A stretch of 64,000 nt of DNA from Ruegeria haliotis (GCF_013377785.1 NZ_JABXWT010000013.1:56022-120021), one strand, 5' to 3'. Positions 26,156 to 35,355 are shown, numbered from the stretch's first letter. Numbers and translations: made by a program. Notes: generated by a model from the letters alone, not told the origin.

Positions 26156-26818
26156 ATGATCACCGCTACCTCTTCCGCTCAAAACACGGCTCAGGCACAA
26201 GCTGCCGGGACGTCGCAGGCATCCGCCGTCACTTCGGATTTTGAGACGTTTTTGCTCATGATGACGGCACAAGCGCAAAATCAGGACCCGTTGGAACCAA
26301 TGGATTCTTCGCAATACGCGTCGCAACTGGCGCAGTTTTCGATGGTGGAACAGCAAGTTCAGACAAATGATCTGTTGTCGGCGCTGGCGACAGCGATGGG
26401 CAGCATCAATCTGGACGAGTTGGCCAGCTGGGTCGGCATGGATGTTCGGTCGGCTTCGGCTTTTCACTTTGATGGTCAGCCTGTGACCGTGTTCGCCCAA
26501 CCCGATCTTGCAGCGGACGCGACTACTCTGGTGATCCGCGATGGCGAAGGGGCCGAAATTGACCGCATCACAGTGCCAGTAACAGATACGGAGTTTGTTT
26601 GGGCCGGTACGGACGCAGATGGGAATCCTCTGGCTGCGGGGAATTACTCGGCGACACTGGAGAGCTATAAGGATGGTGAACTGCTGTCCGAGGAACTGGC
26701 GTCAGCCTACAATCGCGTTGTCGAGGCGCAGGTGGGGGATGACGCCATTCTACTGACTCTGGAAGGTGGTCAAGTTGTTTCGGCAGGTCAGGTTACGGCG
26801 ATTCGAACTGGCACTTGA
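26156..26818 (+). CDS. flgD: Flagellar hook assembly scaffold FlgD
   Basis: FlgD is the cap that guides hook polymerisation. The N-terminal half has DFETFLLMMTAQAQNQDPLE and ASQLAQFSMVEQQVQTND, a strong FlgD signature (xFLxLLxxQLxxQDPLxPxD). The C-terminal half has the Tudor/FnIII-like region VFAQPDLAADATTLVIRDGE and WAGTDADGNPLAAGNYSATL. At 220 residues it is of normal length. The start ATG lies three bases after fliK. The following phosphotransferase gene is in the same direction but probably unrelated. Confidence 0.95.
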   Translation: MITATSSAQNTAQAQAAGTSQASAVTSDFETFLLMMTAQAQNQDPLEPMDSSQYASQLAQFSMVEQQVQTNDLLSALATAMGSINLDELASWVGMDVRSASAFHFDGQPVTVFAQPDLAADATTLVIRDGEGAEIDRITVPVTDTEFVWAGTDADGNPLAAGNYSATLESYKDGELLSEELASAYNRVVEAQVGDDAILLTLEGGQVVSAGQVTAIRTGT

Positions 26819-26843
26819 TCTGCCGGGGCGGACGGGCCAAACC

Positions 26844-27740
26844 TTGGCAAATCCCGAGTCGCCCCATGAATTGGAACAGCCGCTGTCCACCCTGCCCGTC
26901 CCGCCACCAGACCTTGTTGAACAACTCTGTGCCCGGGGGTTGGTCGTTGAAGGGGCGTTGTTTGAAACACTGTATGGCGGGCGCACCAATCAGGTGTGGA
27001 AGATATTGGGTGGCGATAGCGATAAAGTCCTAAAGCTCTACCGCGCTTCCCTGCGCAATCCATTATTTCGCAACGATGCGGCGCTTGAGGCCAGGTGCCT
27101 GCAGGCACTTGAAATCACCGGTTTTGTTCCACGGTTGCGCGCGACAGGTCGGCATCATAACGGCAGTTGGGTGTTCTACGACCATGCGCCGGGATCGCCA
27201 TGGCGGCAGGAACCTGAGGGCGTTGCTACACTGCTGCGCAAGCTGCATACGCTTGCGGTGCCGATCTCAGTCCCGAACGGATGCAATGGCAGCGCTGATC
27301 TGGCACTGCATGGACAAGAGATTCTGGACAGTTGCACATCAGAGACACGCCACAGGCTGGCCAAACTACGCCCTACGGAATTGGTCCACCCAACGAAACA
27401 CACCTGCCTGATTCACGGTGACCCGGTAGCCGGTAACATACTTGTCGCGGAAAGTGGCATGACCCTGATTGACTGGCAATGTCCCGCTATCGGTGACCCT
27501 TGCGAAGACCTCGCCTTGTTTTTGTCTCCGGCCATGCAACGACTATACCGGGGGTCACCTTTAACTCAGTCTGAAGAAAATCAATTCCTGTCGGCCTATG
27601 GGCAACCTGAAATCATCGACCGTTATCAGACACTGCGACCCTGGTTTTGCTGGCGCATGGCAGCCTACTGTCTGTGGCGCATCGAAAACGGGGCTTCTGA
27701 CTATGCGGAGGGTCTGCAATTGGAATTGGACGCTTTTTAG
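26844..27740 (+). CDS. APH/choline kinase-like phosphotransferase (start uncertain)
   Basis: The kinase-like fold is visible: a GGRTNQVWKI glycine-rich loop, VLKLYRAS (ATP-binding Lys), LIHGDPVAGNILV (Brenner motif HGDxxxxN) and LIDWQCPAIGDPCEDLA (metal-binding Asp). This fits choline kinase / aminoglycoside phosphotransferase-like enzymes; the natural substrate is unknown and antibiotic resistance should not be inferred. The frame extends back into flgD, and no ATG is available near the domain; TTG 26844, 26 bp after flgD, is used, with TTG 26871 an alternative. It converges on the oxidase gene at 27746. Confidence 0.75.
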   Translation: MANPESPHELEQPLSTLPVPPPDLVEQLCARGLVVEGALFETLYGGRTNQVWKILGGDSDKVLKLYRASLRNPLFRNDAALEARCLQALEITGFVPRLRATGRHHNGSWVFYDHAPGSPWRQEPEGVATLLRKLHTLAVPISVPNGCNGSADLALHGQEILDSCTSETRHRLAKLRPTELVHPTKHTCLIHGDPVAGNILVAESGMTLIDWQCPAIGDPCEDLALFLSPAMQRLYRGSPLTQSEENQFLSAYGQPEIIDRYQTLRPWFCWRMAAYCLWRIENGASDYAEGLQLELDAF

Positions 27741-27745
27741 CAGTG

Positions 27746-29047
27746 TCAGATATCAGCCAATGCCATAGCAGCATACGCTGGAGGCATGATCGCGCGGCGC
27801 AATCGGCCAAAGGGAAACCGTCCGGGAACCTGTGTCATCGCCGCTGGCACTTCACTGTCTTGTCCCAGCGCCAACCGCGCCAACGCCCGGCCGCTATAGG
27901 TACCCATCGCCACGCCGTTTCCGTGATATGCAAATCCGGCAAACAGACCCGTCTGTTGCGGGACCGGGCCGACAAACGGCATCAACCCCCGAGACAAGCA
28001 CACCATGCCTGACCAGATATGTGTGGCTTCCACCCCGGACCACTCGGGAAACATGCGTCTGAAATCCCGCTGTACCCTTTGTCGAATTGCGGCCTCGGAC
28101 CGGGATGAGGACCGCAGCCCGCCCCGCATTCCGAACAGAAACCGCCCATCCGGCATCAGTCGAAAATAATGCAGAAGGTTGCGCGTGTCATAACACATCT
28201 GATCCGAGGTCCAGCCCTGCGCCAACCGCTCAGATTGGGATAGCGGGCGGGTCACCAGAACGGTGGATTGTGCTGGCATGTAGCGCCCGGACATCCAGAT
28301 CGGGATGTCGTCACTGGAATACCCATTGGTACAGACCAGAACGACTGAAGCTTTGATGCGACCATTGGGTGTGTGCAGCAAAAAGTGCGGACCCGACTTT
28401 TGAACTTCCAAAACCGAGCTTTTCTGAAAAAACTCTGCGCCCAGCGATTTGGCGACTGCGGCGAGGCCAAACAAGTACTTTCTTGGGTTCAGACCAAACC
28501 CTGTCGACGTAGAATAGCCGCCGTGAAACGGACCACCGATGCCCAACCTGGATAAATCACTACGCTCGTGCAGCATACCGGTTTCATCGCTATTTCGCCG
28601 CAACTTCTCCATTGCCCGCCGGGAATGCGCAAGTTGGGTTTCGCCATTTGAATGAGTATCGGCGTCAATCTGATGCGTTGCCAGCAATTCGGAGACCAAG
28701 TGGACTGCATCCCTTTCAGCCTTTGCATACGCTCCAGCTTCGGCATCACCGAATCGGCGAACCAGTGCTCCATGATCCAGCTTTGATCCACCCAGACAAC
28801 AGAACCCGCCATTGCGACCCGATGCACCCCACCCCGGCGTTTCCGCCTCGAAGACTGCGACTGAAGCGGAACTTTCAGCCAGACGCAGCGCAGCTGAGAC
28901 ACCGGTGAAACCGCCGCCTATGACGGCGACGTCAATGCTCAGCTCGCCTTGTTGCACCGGCCAGTTCGGGCTGGCGATTGTTTCATCCCACCAACATCCG
29001 TCTCGCGGACCGGGGCCGTACGCGTAGTCTGAAAATACCCGCTTCAT
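27746..29047 (-). CDS. puuB: DAO-family FAD oxidoreductase (gamma-glutamylputrescine oxidase-like)
   Basis: A 433-residue flavoprotein with a dinucleotide motif VAVIGGGFTGVSAALRLAE (about 41-58), GWGASGRNGGFC and a late GLFAGFAYHGNGVAMGTYSG (second FAD contact), typical of DadA/PuuB-like amine oxidases. The neighbourhood (polyamine ABC transporter, class III aminotransferase) supports a substrate such as gamma-glutamylputrescine or another amine; this is inference. ATG 29047 overlaps the end of the potI gene as ATGA. It is the last gene of the potF-G-H-I transcription unit. Confidence 0.8.
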   Translation of the reverse strand: MKRVFSDYAYGPGPRDGCWWDETIASPNWPVQQGELSIDVAVIGGGFTGVSAALRLAESSASVAVFEAETPGWGASGRNGGFCCLGGSKLDHGALVRRFGDAEAGAYAKAERDAVHLVSELLATHQIDADTHSNGETQLAHSRRAMEKLRRNSDETGMLHERSDLSRLGIGGPFHGGYSTSTGFGLNPRKYLFGLAAVAKSLGAEFFQKSSVLEVQKSGPHFLLHTPNGRIKASVVLVCTNGYSSDDIPIWMSGRYMPAQSTVLVTRPLSQSERLAQGWTSDQMCYDTRNLLHYFRLMPDGRFLFGMRGGLRSSSRSEAAIRQRVQRDFRRMFPEWSGVEATHIWSGMVCLSRGLMPFVGPVPQQTGLFAGFAYHGNGVAMGTYSGRALARLALGQDSEVPAAMTQVPGRFPFGRLRRAIMPPAYAAMALADI

Positions 29048-29862
29048 TCCGCGCGGGCCGCGGCCATTTCATCCTGCCGCTGACGAACCATAGCGCGCTT
29101 GGTGACAAGCGACGCCGTGATCACCCCGACGGTAACGACAGCAATCATGATAGTTGAGAGCGCATTGATTTCAGGACTGACACCCAGCCTGACAGCCGAA
29201 AAGATCTTGATCGGTAGGGTCGTGGCAGATGGCCCCGAAGTGAAGGACGCGATCACCAGATCATCCAGCGACAGGGTAAAGGCCAACAGCCAGCCCGAAA
29301 TCACGGCAGGCGCAATGATCGGCAACGTCACTAGGCGAAAGGCCTGCGCCGAAGAACAGCCCAAATCCAGTGCCGCCTCTTCCAGTGACTGATCAAAGGT
29401 CACAAGGCGCGAAGAAACGACGACCGACACGAAGCACATCGAAAAGGTCGTATGTGCAAGAACGATGGTCAGAATACCCCGGTCCAGTCCGATACCAATG
29501 AACAACAACAGCAGAGACAGGCCGGTGATCACCTCGGGCATGACCAAAGGTGCGTAGATCATGCCGGAAAACAGCGTGCGGCCAAAGAACCGCCCGCCGC
29601 GCACCAGAACATAGGCGGCGGCCGTCCCCAGAACAGTCGCCAGTGTTGAAGAGAGCACTGCAACACGCAATGTGACCCAGGCGGCTTTCAGGAACGCCTC
29701 GTTCTGCACCAGCTCTCCGTACCACTTGGTCGAGAACCCGGCCCAGACGGTGACCAGCTTACTTTCATTGAAGCTGAAGATGATCAGAATGATCATCGGG
29801 ATATAGAGGAAAGCAAACCCCAACGTCAGGGAAACCGTGTTGAACCAGCTTAGCCTGCTCAT
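29044..29862 (-). CDS. potI: Polyamine ABC transporter permease PotI
   Basis: A 272-residue inner-membrane permease with six hydrophobic segments (for example LTLGFAFLYIPMIILIIFSF, TVLGTAAAYVLV, VITGLSLLLLFIG) and the EAA loop SLEEAALDLGCSSAQAFRLV that contacts the ATPase. It forms the channel with PotH for uptake of putrescine or spermidine. The frame opens upstream, but ATG 29862 overlaps the potH stop as ATGA, which fixes the start. Confidence 0.92.
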   Translation of the reverse strand: MSRLSWFNTVSLTLGFAFLYIPMIILIIFSFNESKLVTVWAGFSTKWYGELVQNEAFLKAAWVTLRVAVLSSTLATVLGTAAAYVLVRGGRFFGRTLFSGMIYAPLVMPEVITGLSLLLLFIGIGLDRGILTIVLAHTTFSMCFVSVVVSSRLVTFDQSLEEAALDLGCSSAQAFRLVTLPIIAPAVISGWLLAFTLSLDDLVIASFTSGPSATTLPIKIFSAVRLGVSPEINALSTIMIAVVTVGVITASLVTKRAMVRQRQDEMAAARAE

Positions 29863-30749
29863 TGCTCGGCCTCCGTCTGTTTCTGCTGATTGCGCTGGAA
29901 CAACACGATCGGGACGATCAGGATCAGCAACAGAACGATCGCCACAGCGCTGGCAACGGGCCAGTCGCGGTTCGAGAAGAATTCCTCCCACAACACCTTG
30001 CCGATCATCAATGTACCGGAGCCGCCCAGCAACGAGGGGATTACGAACTCACCGATCACCGGGATCATCACGAGAAAACAACCGGCAATGATGCCAGGTC
30101 GGGACAGTGGGATCGTCACCAGCCAAAAGGCTTGCAAACGCGAGCACCCCAGATCCTCGGCCGCTTCGATCAGCGACCCGTCCAGTCGTTCAAGCGCAGA
30201 ATAGATCGGCAGGATCATGAAGGGCAGATAGGTATAGACGATACCGATATAGACTGCCGTCGGCGTGTTCAGAATGGTCAGCGGGGTCGAGATGATACCT
30301 GTCCACAACAGCAACTGGTTCAGGTACCCTCCCTCACTGAGAATGCCCATCCAAGCATAAACGCGGATCAGGAATGAGGTCCAGAAGGGCAGGATCACCA
30401 GCATCATCAATGTCGGGCGCCATTCCTCTGGCGCGCGAGCCATGCCATAGGCGAACGGATACCCGACCAGCAGCGTCAGCACCGTCGAGATTACGGCGAT
30501 CTTGACGCTGGACAGGTACGCTTTCCAATACAGATCATCCTCTGCCAGCCAGACGAAATTCTCCAGATCCAACTGACTGAAGAAATTCCTGATACCGGCC
30601 CAGCCCTCAGACAGATCCAGCGTCGGCAAATAAGGCGGAATCGCAAGAGCGCTGTCTGACAGCGAAATCTTCAGTACGATGAAGAATGGCACCATGAACA
30701 GCGCCAACAGCCAGACATAGGGTATGGCGATCAAAAGGACGCGGCGCAT
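29859..30749 (-). CDS. potH: Polyamine ABC transporter permease PotH
   Basis: A 296-residue permease with six TM segments (LLIAIPYVWLLALFMVPFFI at the N-terminus) and the EAA loop SLIEAAEDLGCSRLQAFWLV. An unusually long periplasmic segment after TM1 (ALAIPPYLPTLDLSEGWAGI and onward) is typical of PotH. It pairs with PotI. Its ATG overlaps the potG stop by one base (TGATG), so the subunits are likely made in stoichiometric amounts. Confidence 0.92.
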   Translation of the reverse strand: MRRVLLIAIPYVWLLALFMVPFFIVLKISLSDSALAIPPYLPTLDLSEGWAGIRNFFSQLDLENFVWLAEDDLYWKAYLSSVKIAVISTVLTLLVGYPFAYGMARAPEEWRPTLMMLVILPFWTSFLIRVYAWMGILSEGGYLNQLLLWTGIISTPLTILNTPTAVYIGIVYTYLPFMILPIYSALERLDGSLIEAAEDLGCSRLQAFWLVTIPLSRPGIIAGCFLVMIPVIGEFVIPSLLGGSGTLMIGKVLWEEFFSNRDWPVASAVAIVLLLILIVPIVLFQRNQQKQTEAEQ

Positions 30750-31876
30750 CAGTTCGCCAACAGAACCGCAGCCGTCGCTGTCCAGGACAGCCAGACCGGG
30801 TCTTCCCAGGTAAAGGACCGACGCGAGATGCGGCGGGTATTGGCCGTCTGCGCCTTGATGATCGTGCCGTTTGCCAACTCGACATAGTAGGTGGACAGAT
30901 TCCCCAGATAGGCGATGTCATGCACTTTGCCTTGAATGGCATTAATGGCGTCTGCTGGCCGCTCGGCCGAAATCGTCACCTTCTCGGGGCGGATCGCCAG
31001 ATGGCAGGATTGGCCGTTCGACACTCCGGCAGAGGATGTTGCGGTCAAAGGAGCTTGCCCCTCGGCCCAGTCGATTTGAAAAGCCTCATCCCCGGTTGCC
31101 GTCGCGCGTCCTTCGATGATGTTCACATCGCCAATGAAATCAGCGACGTAGACCGAGTTCGGGTTTTCATAAATGCGGTCCGGCGTGGCTACCTGCTTCA
31201 GTTGGCCCTGATCCATGACAGCGACCCGGCTGGCCACAGTCATCGCCTCTTCCTGATCGTGGGTCACGATCACAAATGTGGTGCCGGTCTTTTCCTGAAT
31301 ATCCATCAGCTCGAACTGGGTGTCCTGCCGCAGTTTTTTGTCGAGCGCACCCAATGGCTCATCCAACAACAGCAGTTTTGGCGCCTTGGCCAGTGACCGC
31401 GCAAGCGCCACGCGCTGACGCTGACCGCCCGAGATCTGATGCGGTTTGCGTCGGGCGAATTGCTCGAGCCGGGTCAGGCGCAGCATCTCTTCGACGCGCG
31501 CCTCAAGATCAGTCTTGGGCATGTTGTCCCGCCGCAGGCCAAAGGCGATGTTGTCCCAGACACTCAGATGCGGGAACAGGGCGTAGGACTGGAACATCAT
31601 GTTCACTGCCCGCTTGTTGGGCGGGACCGGATCAATGTCCTGACCGCTTAGCAGAATATGCCCTTCGGTCGGGGTCTCAAACCCGGCCAGCATCCGCATC
31701 ATTGTGGTCTTGCCACAGCCCGATGGCCCAAGCAGCGCAAAAAACTCACGCTCGAATATATCCAGCGACAGATTGTCGATTGCAGTAAAGCCTCCAAAAC
31801 GTTTGGTGACGTTCTGGAACTGGATCAATGGTTTCGCCTGTGGGTCTTCCCACGGCGCAAAAACGTCAGAGTTCAA
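30749..31876 (-). CDS. potG: Polyamine ABC transporter ATP-binding protein
   Basis: The ATPase has Walker A GPSGCGKTT (about 50-58), signature SGGQRQRVALARSLA, Walker B LLLLDEPLGALD and the switch His in VTHDQEEAMT. The last 110 residues form a TOBE-like regulatory domain (LAIRPEKVTISAERP). Length 375 matches PotG/PotA. It powers the PotH-PotI channel. It follows potF after a 75-bp gap containing a hairpin, an arrangement that would let the binding protein be made in excess. Confidence 0.93.
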   Translation of the reverse strand: MNSDVFAPWEDPQAKPLIQFQNVTKRFGGFTAIDNLSLDIFEREFFALLGPSGCGKTTMMRMLAGFETPTEGHILLSGQDIDPVPPNKRAVNMMFQSYALFPHLSVWDNIAFGLRRDNMPKTDLEARVEEMLRLTRLEQFARRKPHQISGGQRQRVALARSLAKAPKLLLLDEPLGALDKKLRQDTQFELMDIQEKTGTTFVIVTHDQEEAMTVASRVAVMDQGQLKQVATPDRIYENPNSVYVADFIGDVNIIEGRATATGDEAFQIDWAEGQAPLTATSSAGVSNGQSCHLAIRPEKVTISAERPADAINAIQGKVHDIAYLGNLSTYYVELANGTIIKAQTANTRRISRRSFTWEDPVWLSWTATAAVLLAN

Positions 31877-31913
31877 AGCGGCCCTCGCATGTCGGTTTGG
31901 ACAAGGAATGCAC

Positions 31914-31937
31914 TGGGCGGAGTTGGCGCCGCCCAGC
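31914..31937 (-). terminator. Hairpin between potF and potG
   Basis: CTGGGCGG (31914-31921) and CCGCCCAG (31930-31937) form a perfect 8-bp stem with an 8-nt loop in the gap after the binding-protein gene. No T run follows, which favours partial termination or 3' stabilisation of the potF message over full termination. Confidence 0.5.
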
Positions 31938-31951
31938 GCGGGATAATCAGG

Positions 31952-33037
31952 TCAGGTGCCTGACTTGATCTTGGTCCACATGCGCGTCACGACACGCTGG
32001 GTTTTCTGCGGATAGGGGCCTTTGATATAGGTGTTATCCATGGCCTCCTGAGACGGGTAGATCGCGGGATCTTCAATCACTTCGGCCTCCAGAAACTCCT
32101 GAGCCGCCTTGTTTCCGTTTGCGTAATAAACATAGTTCGACGCCGCAGCCATGTTCTGCGCGTCCAGCATGAAGTTGATGAATTTATGTGCGCCCTCTGA
32201 GTTTGGCGCATCAATGGGCACGGCCATCTGATCGAACCACATCTGCGACCCTTCCTTGAACGCATTGTAAGCGATTTCTACCCCGTTATCCGCCTCATCG
32301 GCGCGGTCGCGTGCTTGCAGGATATCGCCAGAATACCCGACGGCGACGCAGATATCACCATTGGCCAATGCGTTGATGTATTCCGAGCTGTGAAACTTGG
32401 TCACATAAGGCCTGACCGCGGCAAACACCTCTTCGGCTTTGGCAATGTCAGCCTTATCATGTGAATTGGGGTCCACGCCCGCATAGAGCATTGCCGCAGG
32501 CACCATCTCGTCCGGCGCATCCAAGAAATAGACGCCGCACGCAGACAGTTTTTCCATGTTCTCCGGGTTAAAGATCAACTCCATCGAGTCGATAGGCGCA
32601 TCTTCACCCAGAACTTCGGTAACCTTGCCAACGTTCACACCCAACCCGGTCGTGCCCCACATATAGTTGACCGAGTGTTTGTTGCCGGGATCGAATTGGG
32701 CAACACGATCTGCGATGACATCCCATGCATTGCCAATGTTTGACAGTTTCGAGGCATCAAGTTCCTGAAACGCGCCGGCCTGAATCTGACGGCTCATGAA
32801 GCTGCCGGTCGGCACCACCACGTCATAACCGGATCCACCCGCCAGCATCTTGGTTTCCAGAACTTCGTTACTGTCGAAAACATCGTAGATCAGGGTCAGA
32901 CCCGTTTCTTCCTCGAATTTGTTCAGCAAGTCTTCGTCAATGTAGTCGGACCAGTTGTAGACACGCACCTCTTCGGCGAGTGCTGCCGAAGTCCCCAATG
33001 CGATGACCGCTGTCAGTGTCAGCGTTTTGATTGTCAT
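31952..33037 (-). CDS. potF: Periplasmic polyamine-binding protein
   Basis: A 361-residue binding protein with signal peptide (TIKTLTLTAVIALGTSAALA, cleavage before EEVRVY). The mature start EEVRVYNWSDYIDEDLLNKF is a hallmark of PotD/PotF. Further family features are YDVVVPTGSFMSRQ, NYMWGTTGLGVNV and ICVAVGYSGDILQARDRA. It captures putrescine or spermidine in the periplasm for PotG-H-I. ATG 33037 has GGGAGAAG upstream. It is the first gene of the operon and divergent from the GntR gene, with a possible operator between them. Confidence 0.93.
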   Translation of the reverse strand: MTIKTLTLTAVIALGTSAALAEEVRVYNWSDYIDEDLLNKFEEETGLTLIYDVFDSNEVLETKMLAGGSGYDVVVPTGSFMSRQIQAGAFQELDASKLSNIGNAWDVIADRVAQFDPGNKHSVNYMWGTTGLGVNVGKVTEVLGEDAPIDSMELIFNPENMEKLSACGVYFLDAPDEMVPAAMLYAGVDPNSHDKADIAKAEEVFAAVRPYVTKFHSSEYINALANGDICVAVGYSGDILQARDRADEADNGVEIAYNAFKEGSQMWFDQMAVPIDAPNSEGAHKFINFMLDAQNMAAASNYVYYANGNKAAQEFLEAEVIEDPAIYPSQEAMDNTYIKGPYPQKTQRVVTRMWTKIKSGT

Positions 33038-33081
33038 ATTCTTCTCCCTGCAATTGTACGGGTATTCTCCCGTTTTTTTAG

Positions 33082-33091
33082 ATTTGATCAA
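33082..33091. promoter_or_regulatory. Candidate GntR operator in the potF / gntR gap
   Basis: ATTTGATCAA (33082-33091) contains the palindrome TTGATCAA. Nine of its ten bases recur as ATTTGATCAT (33890-33899) just upstream of the aminotransferase gene. A shared motif at two promoters of a polyamine locus encoding a GntR regulator suggests its binding site. Confidence 0.4.
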
Positions 33092-33168
33092 GTTTTGCGT
33101 TTTCCCCCGATCCGGCGTATGGTTTCATGAGGTTTGACACCTGGCTAGTCAGGGCCAGCCGAAATAGG

Positions 33169-33861
33169 ATGAACCAATTGGAATTGATCGAGAATAGGGC
33201 CTCTGCAGCAACGTCAACGGGCGATAAGCGCCCGGCTCATGAGCAGGTTTATCAAGCACTCAGATCACAGATCCTGTTTGGAGAGCTGGTCCCCGGTCAA
33301 CCTGTCACGATTCAAGGTCTGACTGATTCACTGGGTGTTGGCATGACCCCAGTTCGCGAAGCGATTCGCAGGTTGATTTCAGACGGGGCGCTGATTTTTC
33401 AGGGCAATCGCCGGGTCAGTGTGCCGCTTTTATCCACGGGCGATATTGAAGAGATGATATTCGCCAGAAGGGCAATAGAATCAGAACTTTCAAGGCGGGC
33501 AACGGGAAATTTGCAAGCTGCGGATATTGACCATCTGGAACGCATTGATCGCCATCTGGATCGCACTATCGCTGACGGAGATGTCAGCGGGTATCTTAAA
33601 TTGAATCAGGCCTTCCATGAGACCCTTTACGCACACGCAAATACCCCGATTCTGAGCGATCTCGCCGAGAGGCTGTGGCTGAGATTTGGCCCTTCATTAC
33701 GGGTCGTATGTGGACGATTCGGCACCCAGAGCCTGCCAGATCGGCACAAAGAAATTATAACTGCACTGCGCAACGGGGACGCCGAACAGGCCGCAAGGGC
33801 AACGATACAGGACATCGAACAAGGAATGGAGTTGATGGCAGAGGCCCTCACCTCAACCTGA
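33169..33861 (+). CDS. GntR-family (FCD) transcriptional regulator of the polyamine locus
   Basis: The N-terminal winged helix (about 20-90) has HEQVYQALRSQILFGELVPG, TIQGLTDSLGVGMTPVREAI and ALIFQGNRRVSVP, the GntR pattern. The C-terminal all-helical domain (about 95-230) has the FCD features ARRAIESELSRRAT and LNQAFHETLYAHA, with a His likely to bind metal or carboxylate ligands. ATG 33169 gives a normal N-terminus; an in-frame ATG at 33127 is possible and neither has a clear ribosome binding site. It lies between the transporter operon and the aminotransferase and probably controls both. Confidence 0.85.
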   Translation: MNQLELIENRASAATSTGDKRPAHEQVYQALRSQILFGELVPGQPVTIQGLTDSLGVGMTPVREAIRRLISDGALIFQGNRRVSVPLLSTGDIEEMIFARRAIESELSRRATGNLQAADIDHLERIDRHLDRTIADGDVSGYLKLNQAFHETLYAHANTPILSDLAERLWLRFGPSLRVVCGRFGTQSLPDRHKEIITALRNGDAEQAARATIQDIEQGMELMAEALTST

Positions 33862-33889
33862 CTCAGTGCGATTCGATTGACAGGTTGAA

Positions 33890-33899
33890 ATTTGATCAT
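33890..33899 (+). promoter_or_regulatory. Candidate GntR operator upstream of the aminotransferase gene
   Basis: ATTTGATCAT here matches ATTTGATCAA at 33082-33091 in nine of ten bases. It lies 38 bp before the aminotransferase ATG and 29 bp after the gntR stop. Confidence 0.35.
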
Positions 33900-33936
33900 A
33901 TTGTGGCCGCCAACCGCTTATGCAGGAGAATCCCCA

Positions 33937-35334
33937 ATGTCCATCATCACCAATCACGTGCCGACCGACGAACTGCAGGCACTGGATTCAGCACATCACA
34001 TGCACCCGTTTTCAACCAATGATGAGCTGGGCAAGGAAGGGGTACGCGTCATCACCCGCGCGAACGGCGTTTACCTGACCGACAGTGAAGGAGAGGACAT
34101 TCTGGACGCCATGGCCGGGCTGTGGTGCGTCAATATCGGCTATGGTCGCGACGAACTGGCAGATGTGGCCGCGCGTCAAATGCGCGAGCTTCCGTATTAC
34201 AACACCTTCTTCAAAACGACCCATGTCCCGGCTATCGCACTGGCTGCCAAGATTGCCGAACTTGCGCCCGGCGATCTGAACCACGTCTTCTTTGCCGGTG
34301 GCGGGTCTGAGGCAAATGACACCAATATCCGCCTCGTGCGCACCTATTGGGCTGAAAAGGGTCAGCCCGACAAGAACATCATCATCAGCCGCCACAATGC
34401 CTATCATGGCTCGTCCGTGGGATCGGCCTCGTTGGGTGGAATGGCCGGCATGCATGCGCAGGGTGGCATTCCGATCCCGGACGTCCATCACATCAACCAG
34501 CCTGACTGGTGGGCCGAAGGGGGCGACCTAACCCCCGAAGAATTCGGTCTGACCCGTGCGCGAGAACTGGAAGAGGCCATTCTGGAATTGGGCGAAGATC
34601 GCGTGGCCGCCTTTATCGCCGAACCTGTGCAGGGTGCGGGCGGTGTGATCGTCGCGCCTGACACGTACTGGCCAGAAATTCAACGCATCTGTGACAAGTA
34701 CGATATCCTGCTGATCGCGGATGAGGTGATCTGCGGCTTTGGCCGAACCGGAAACTGGTTCGGCTCCGAAACCGTGGGAATCAAACCGCATATCATGACC
34801 ATCGCCAAGGGCCTCAGCTCGGGCTACGCACCCATCGGCGGCTCGATCGTCAACGATGAGATTGCCAAAGTGATCGGCGGCACCGAATTCAACCACGGCT
34901 ACACCTATTCCGGCCATCCGGTCGCGGCAGCCGTAGCGCTGGAAAATCTGCGTATCCTCGAAGAAGAAAAGATCGTGGACCATGTGCGCGACGTGACCGC
35001 CCCTTACCTGAAAGAAAAGTGGGAAGCACTGACAGATCACCCGCTGGTGGGTGAGGCCAGGATCGTCGGCATGATGGCGTCCATCGCATTGACGCCAGAC
35101 AAGGCAAGCCGTGCCAAGTTTGCGTCAGAGCCGGGGACTGTCGGCTATATCTGCCGGGACTGTTGCTTTGCCAACAATCTGATCATGCGCCATGTGGGGG
35201 ACCGTATGGTCATCTCTCCACCACTGATCATGACACCCGCAGAAATCGACGAGATGTTCGTTCGAATCCACAAGTCTCTGGACGAAGCGCAGGCTGAAAT
35301 TACCCAGCAAGGATTGATGAAAGCCGCGTCCTGA
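33937..35334 (+). CDS. spuC: Class III PLP aminotransferase (putrescine-pyruvate aminotransferase-like)
   Basis: A 465-residue class III aminotransferase: HHMHPFSTNDELGKEGVRVI at the N-terminus, GGGSEANDTNIRLVR (phosphate loop), RHNAYHGSSVGSASLGGM, IADEVICGFGRTG (Asp to pyridine N) and IAKGLSSGYAPIG (PLP-binding Lys). These fit the SpuC / omega-aminotransferase group that uses pyruvate or alanine as partner. Together with the PotFGHI system and PuuB-like oxidase it suggests putrescine conversion to 4-aminobutanal, but beta-alanine or taurine are alternatives. AGGAG precedes ATG 33937. A strong terminator follows. Confidence 0.88.
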   Translation: MSIITNHVPTDELQALDSAHHMHPFSTNDELGKEGVRVITRANGVYLTDSEGEDILDAMAGLWCVNIGYGRDELADVAARQMRELPYYNTFFKTTHVPAIALAAKIAELAPGDLNHVFFAGGGSEANDTNIRLVRTYWAEKGQPDKNIIISRHNAYHGSSVGSASLGGMAGMHAQGGIPIPDVHHINQPDWWAEGGDLTPEEFGLTRARELEEAILELGEDRVAAFIAEPVQGAGGVIVAPDTYWPEIQRICDKYDILLIADEVICGFGRTGNWFGSETVGIKPHIMTIAKGLSSGYAPIGGSIVNDEIAKVIGGTEFNHGYTYSGHPVAAAVALENLRILEEEKIVDHVRDVTAPYLKEKWEALTDHPLVGEARIVGMMASIALTPDKASRAKFASEPGTVGYICRDCCFANNLIMRHVGDRMVISPPLIMTPAEIDEMFVRIHKSLDEAQAEITQQGLMKAAS

Positions 35335-35355
35335 ATGTGCAACCAGGTTGGATTC

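Noticed and set aside
25670..26500. A 276-codon minus-strand frame across fliK and flgD
   Set aside because: Opposite strand of two recognised flagellar genes; Arg/His-rich shadow translation.
26844..27740. Phosphotransferase as an aminoglycoside resistance gene
   Set aside because: Only general kinase-fold motifs are visible, with closer resemblance to choline-kinase-like proteins; no mobile element is nearby.
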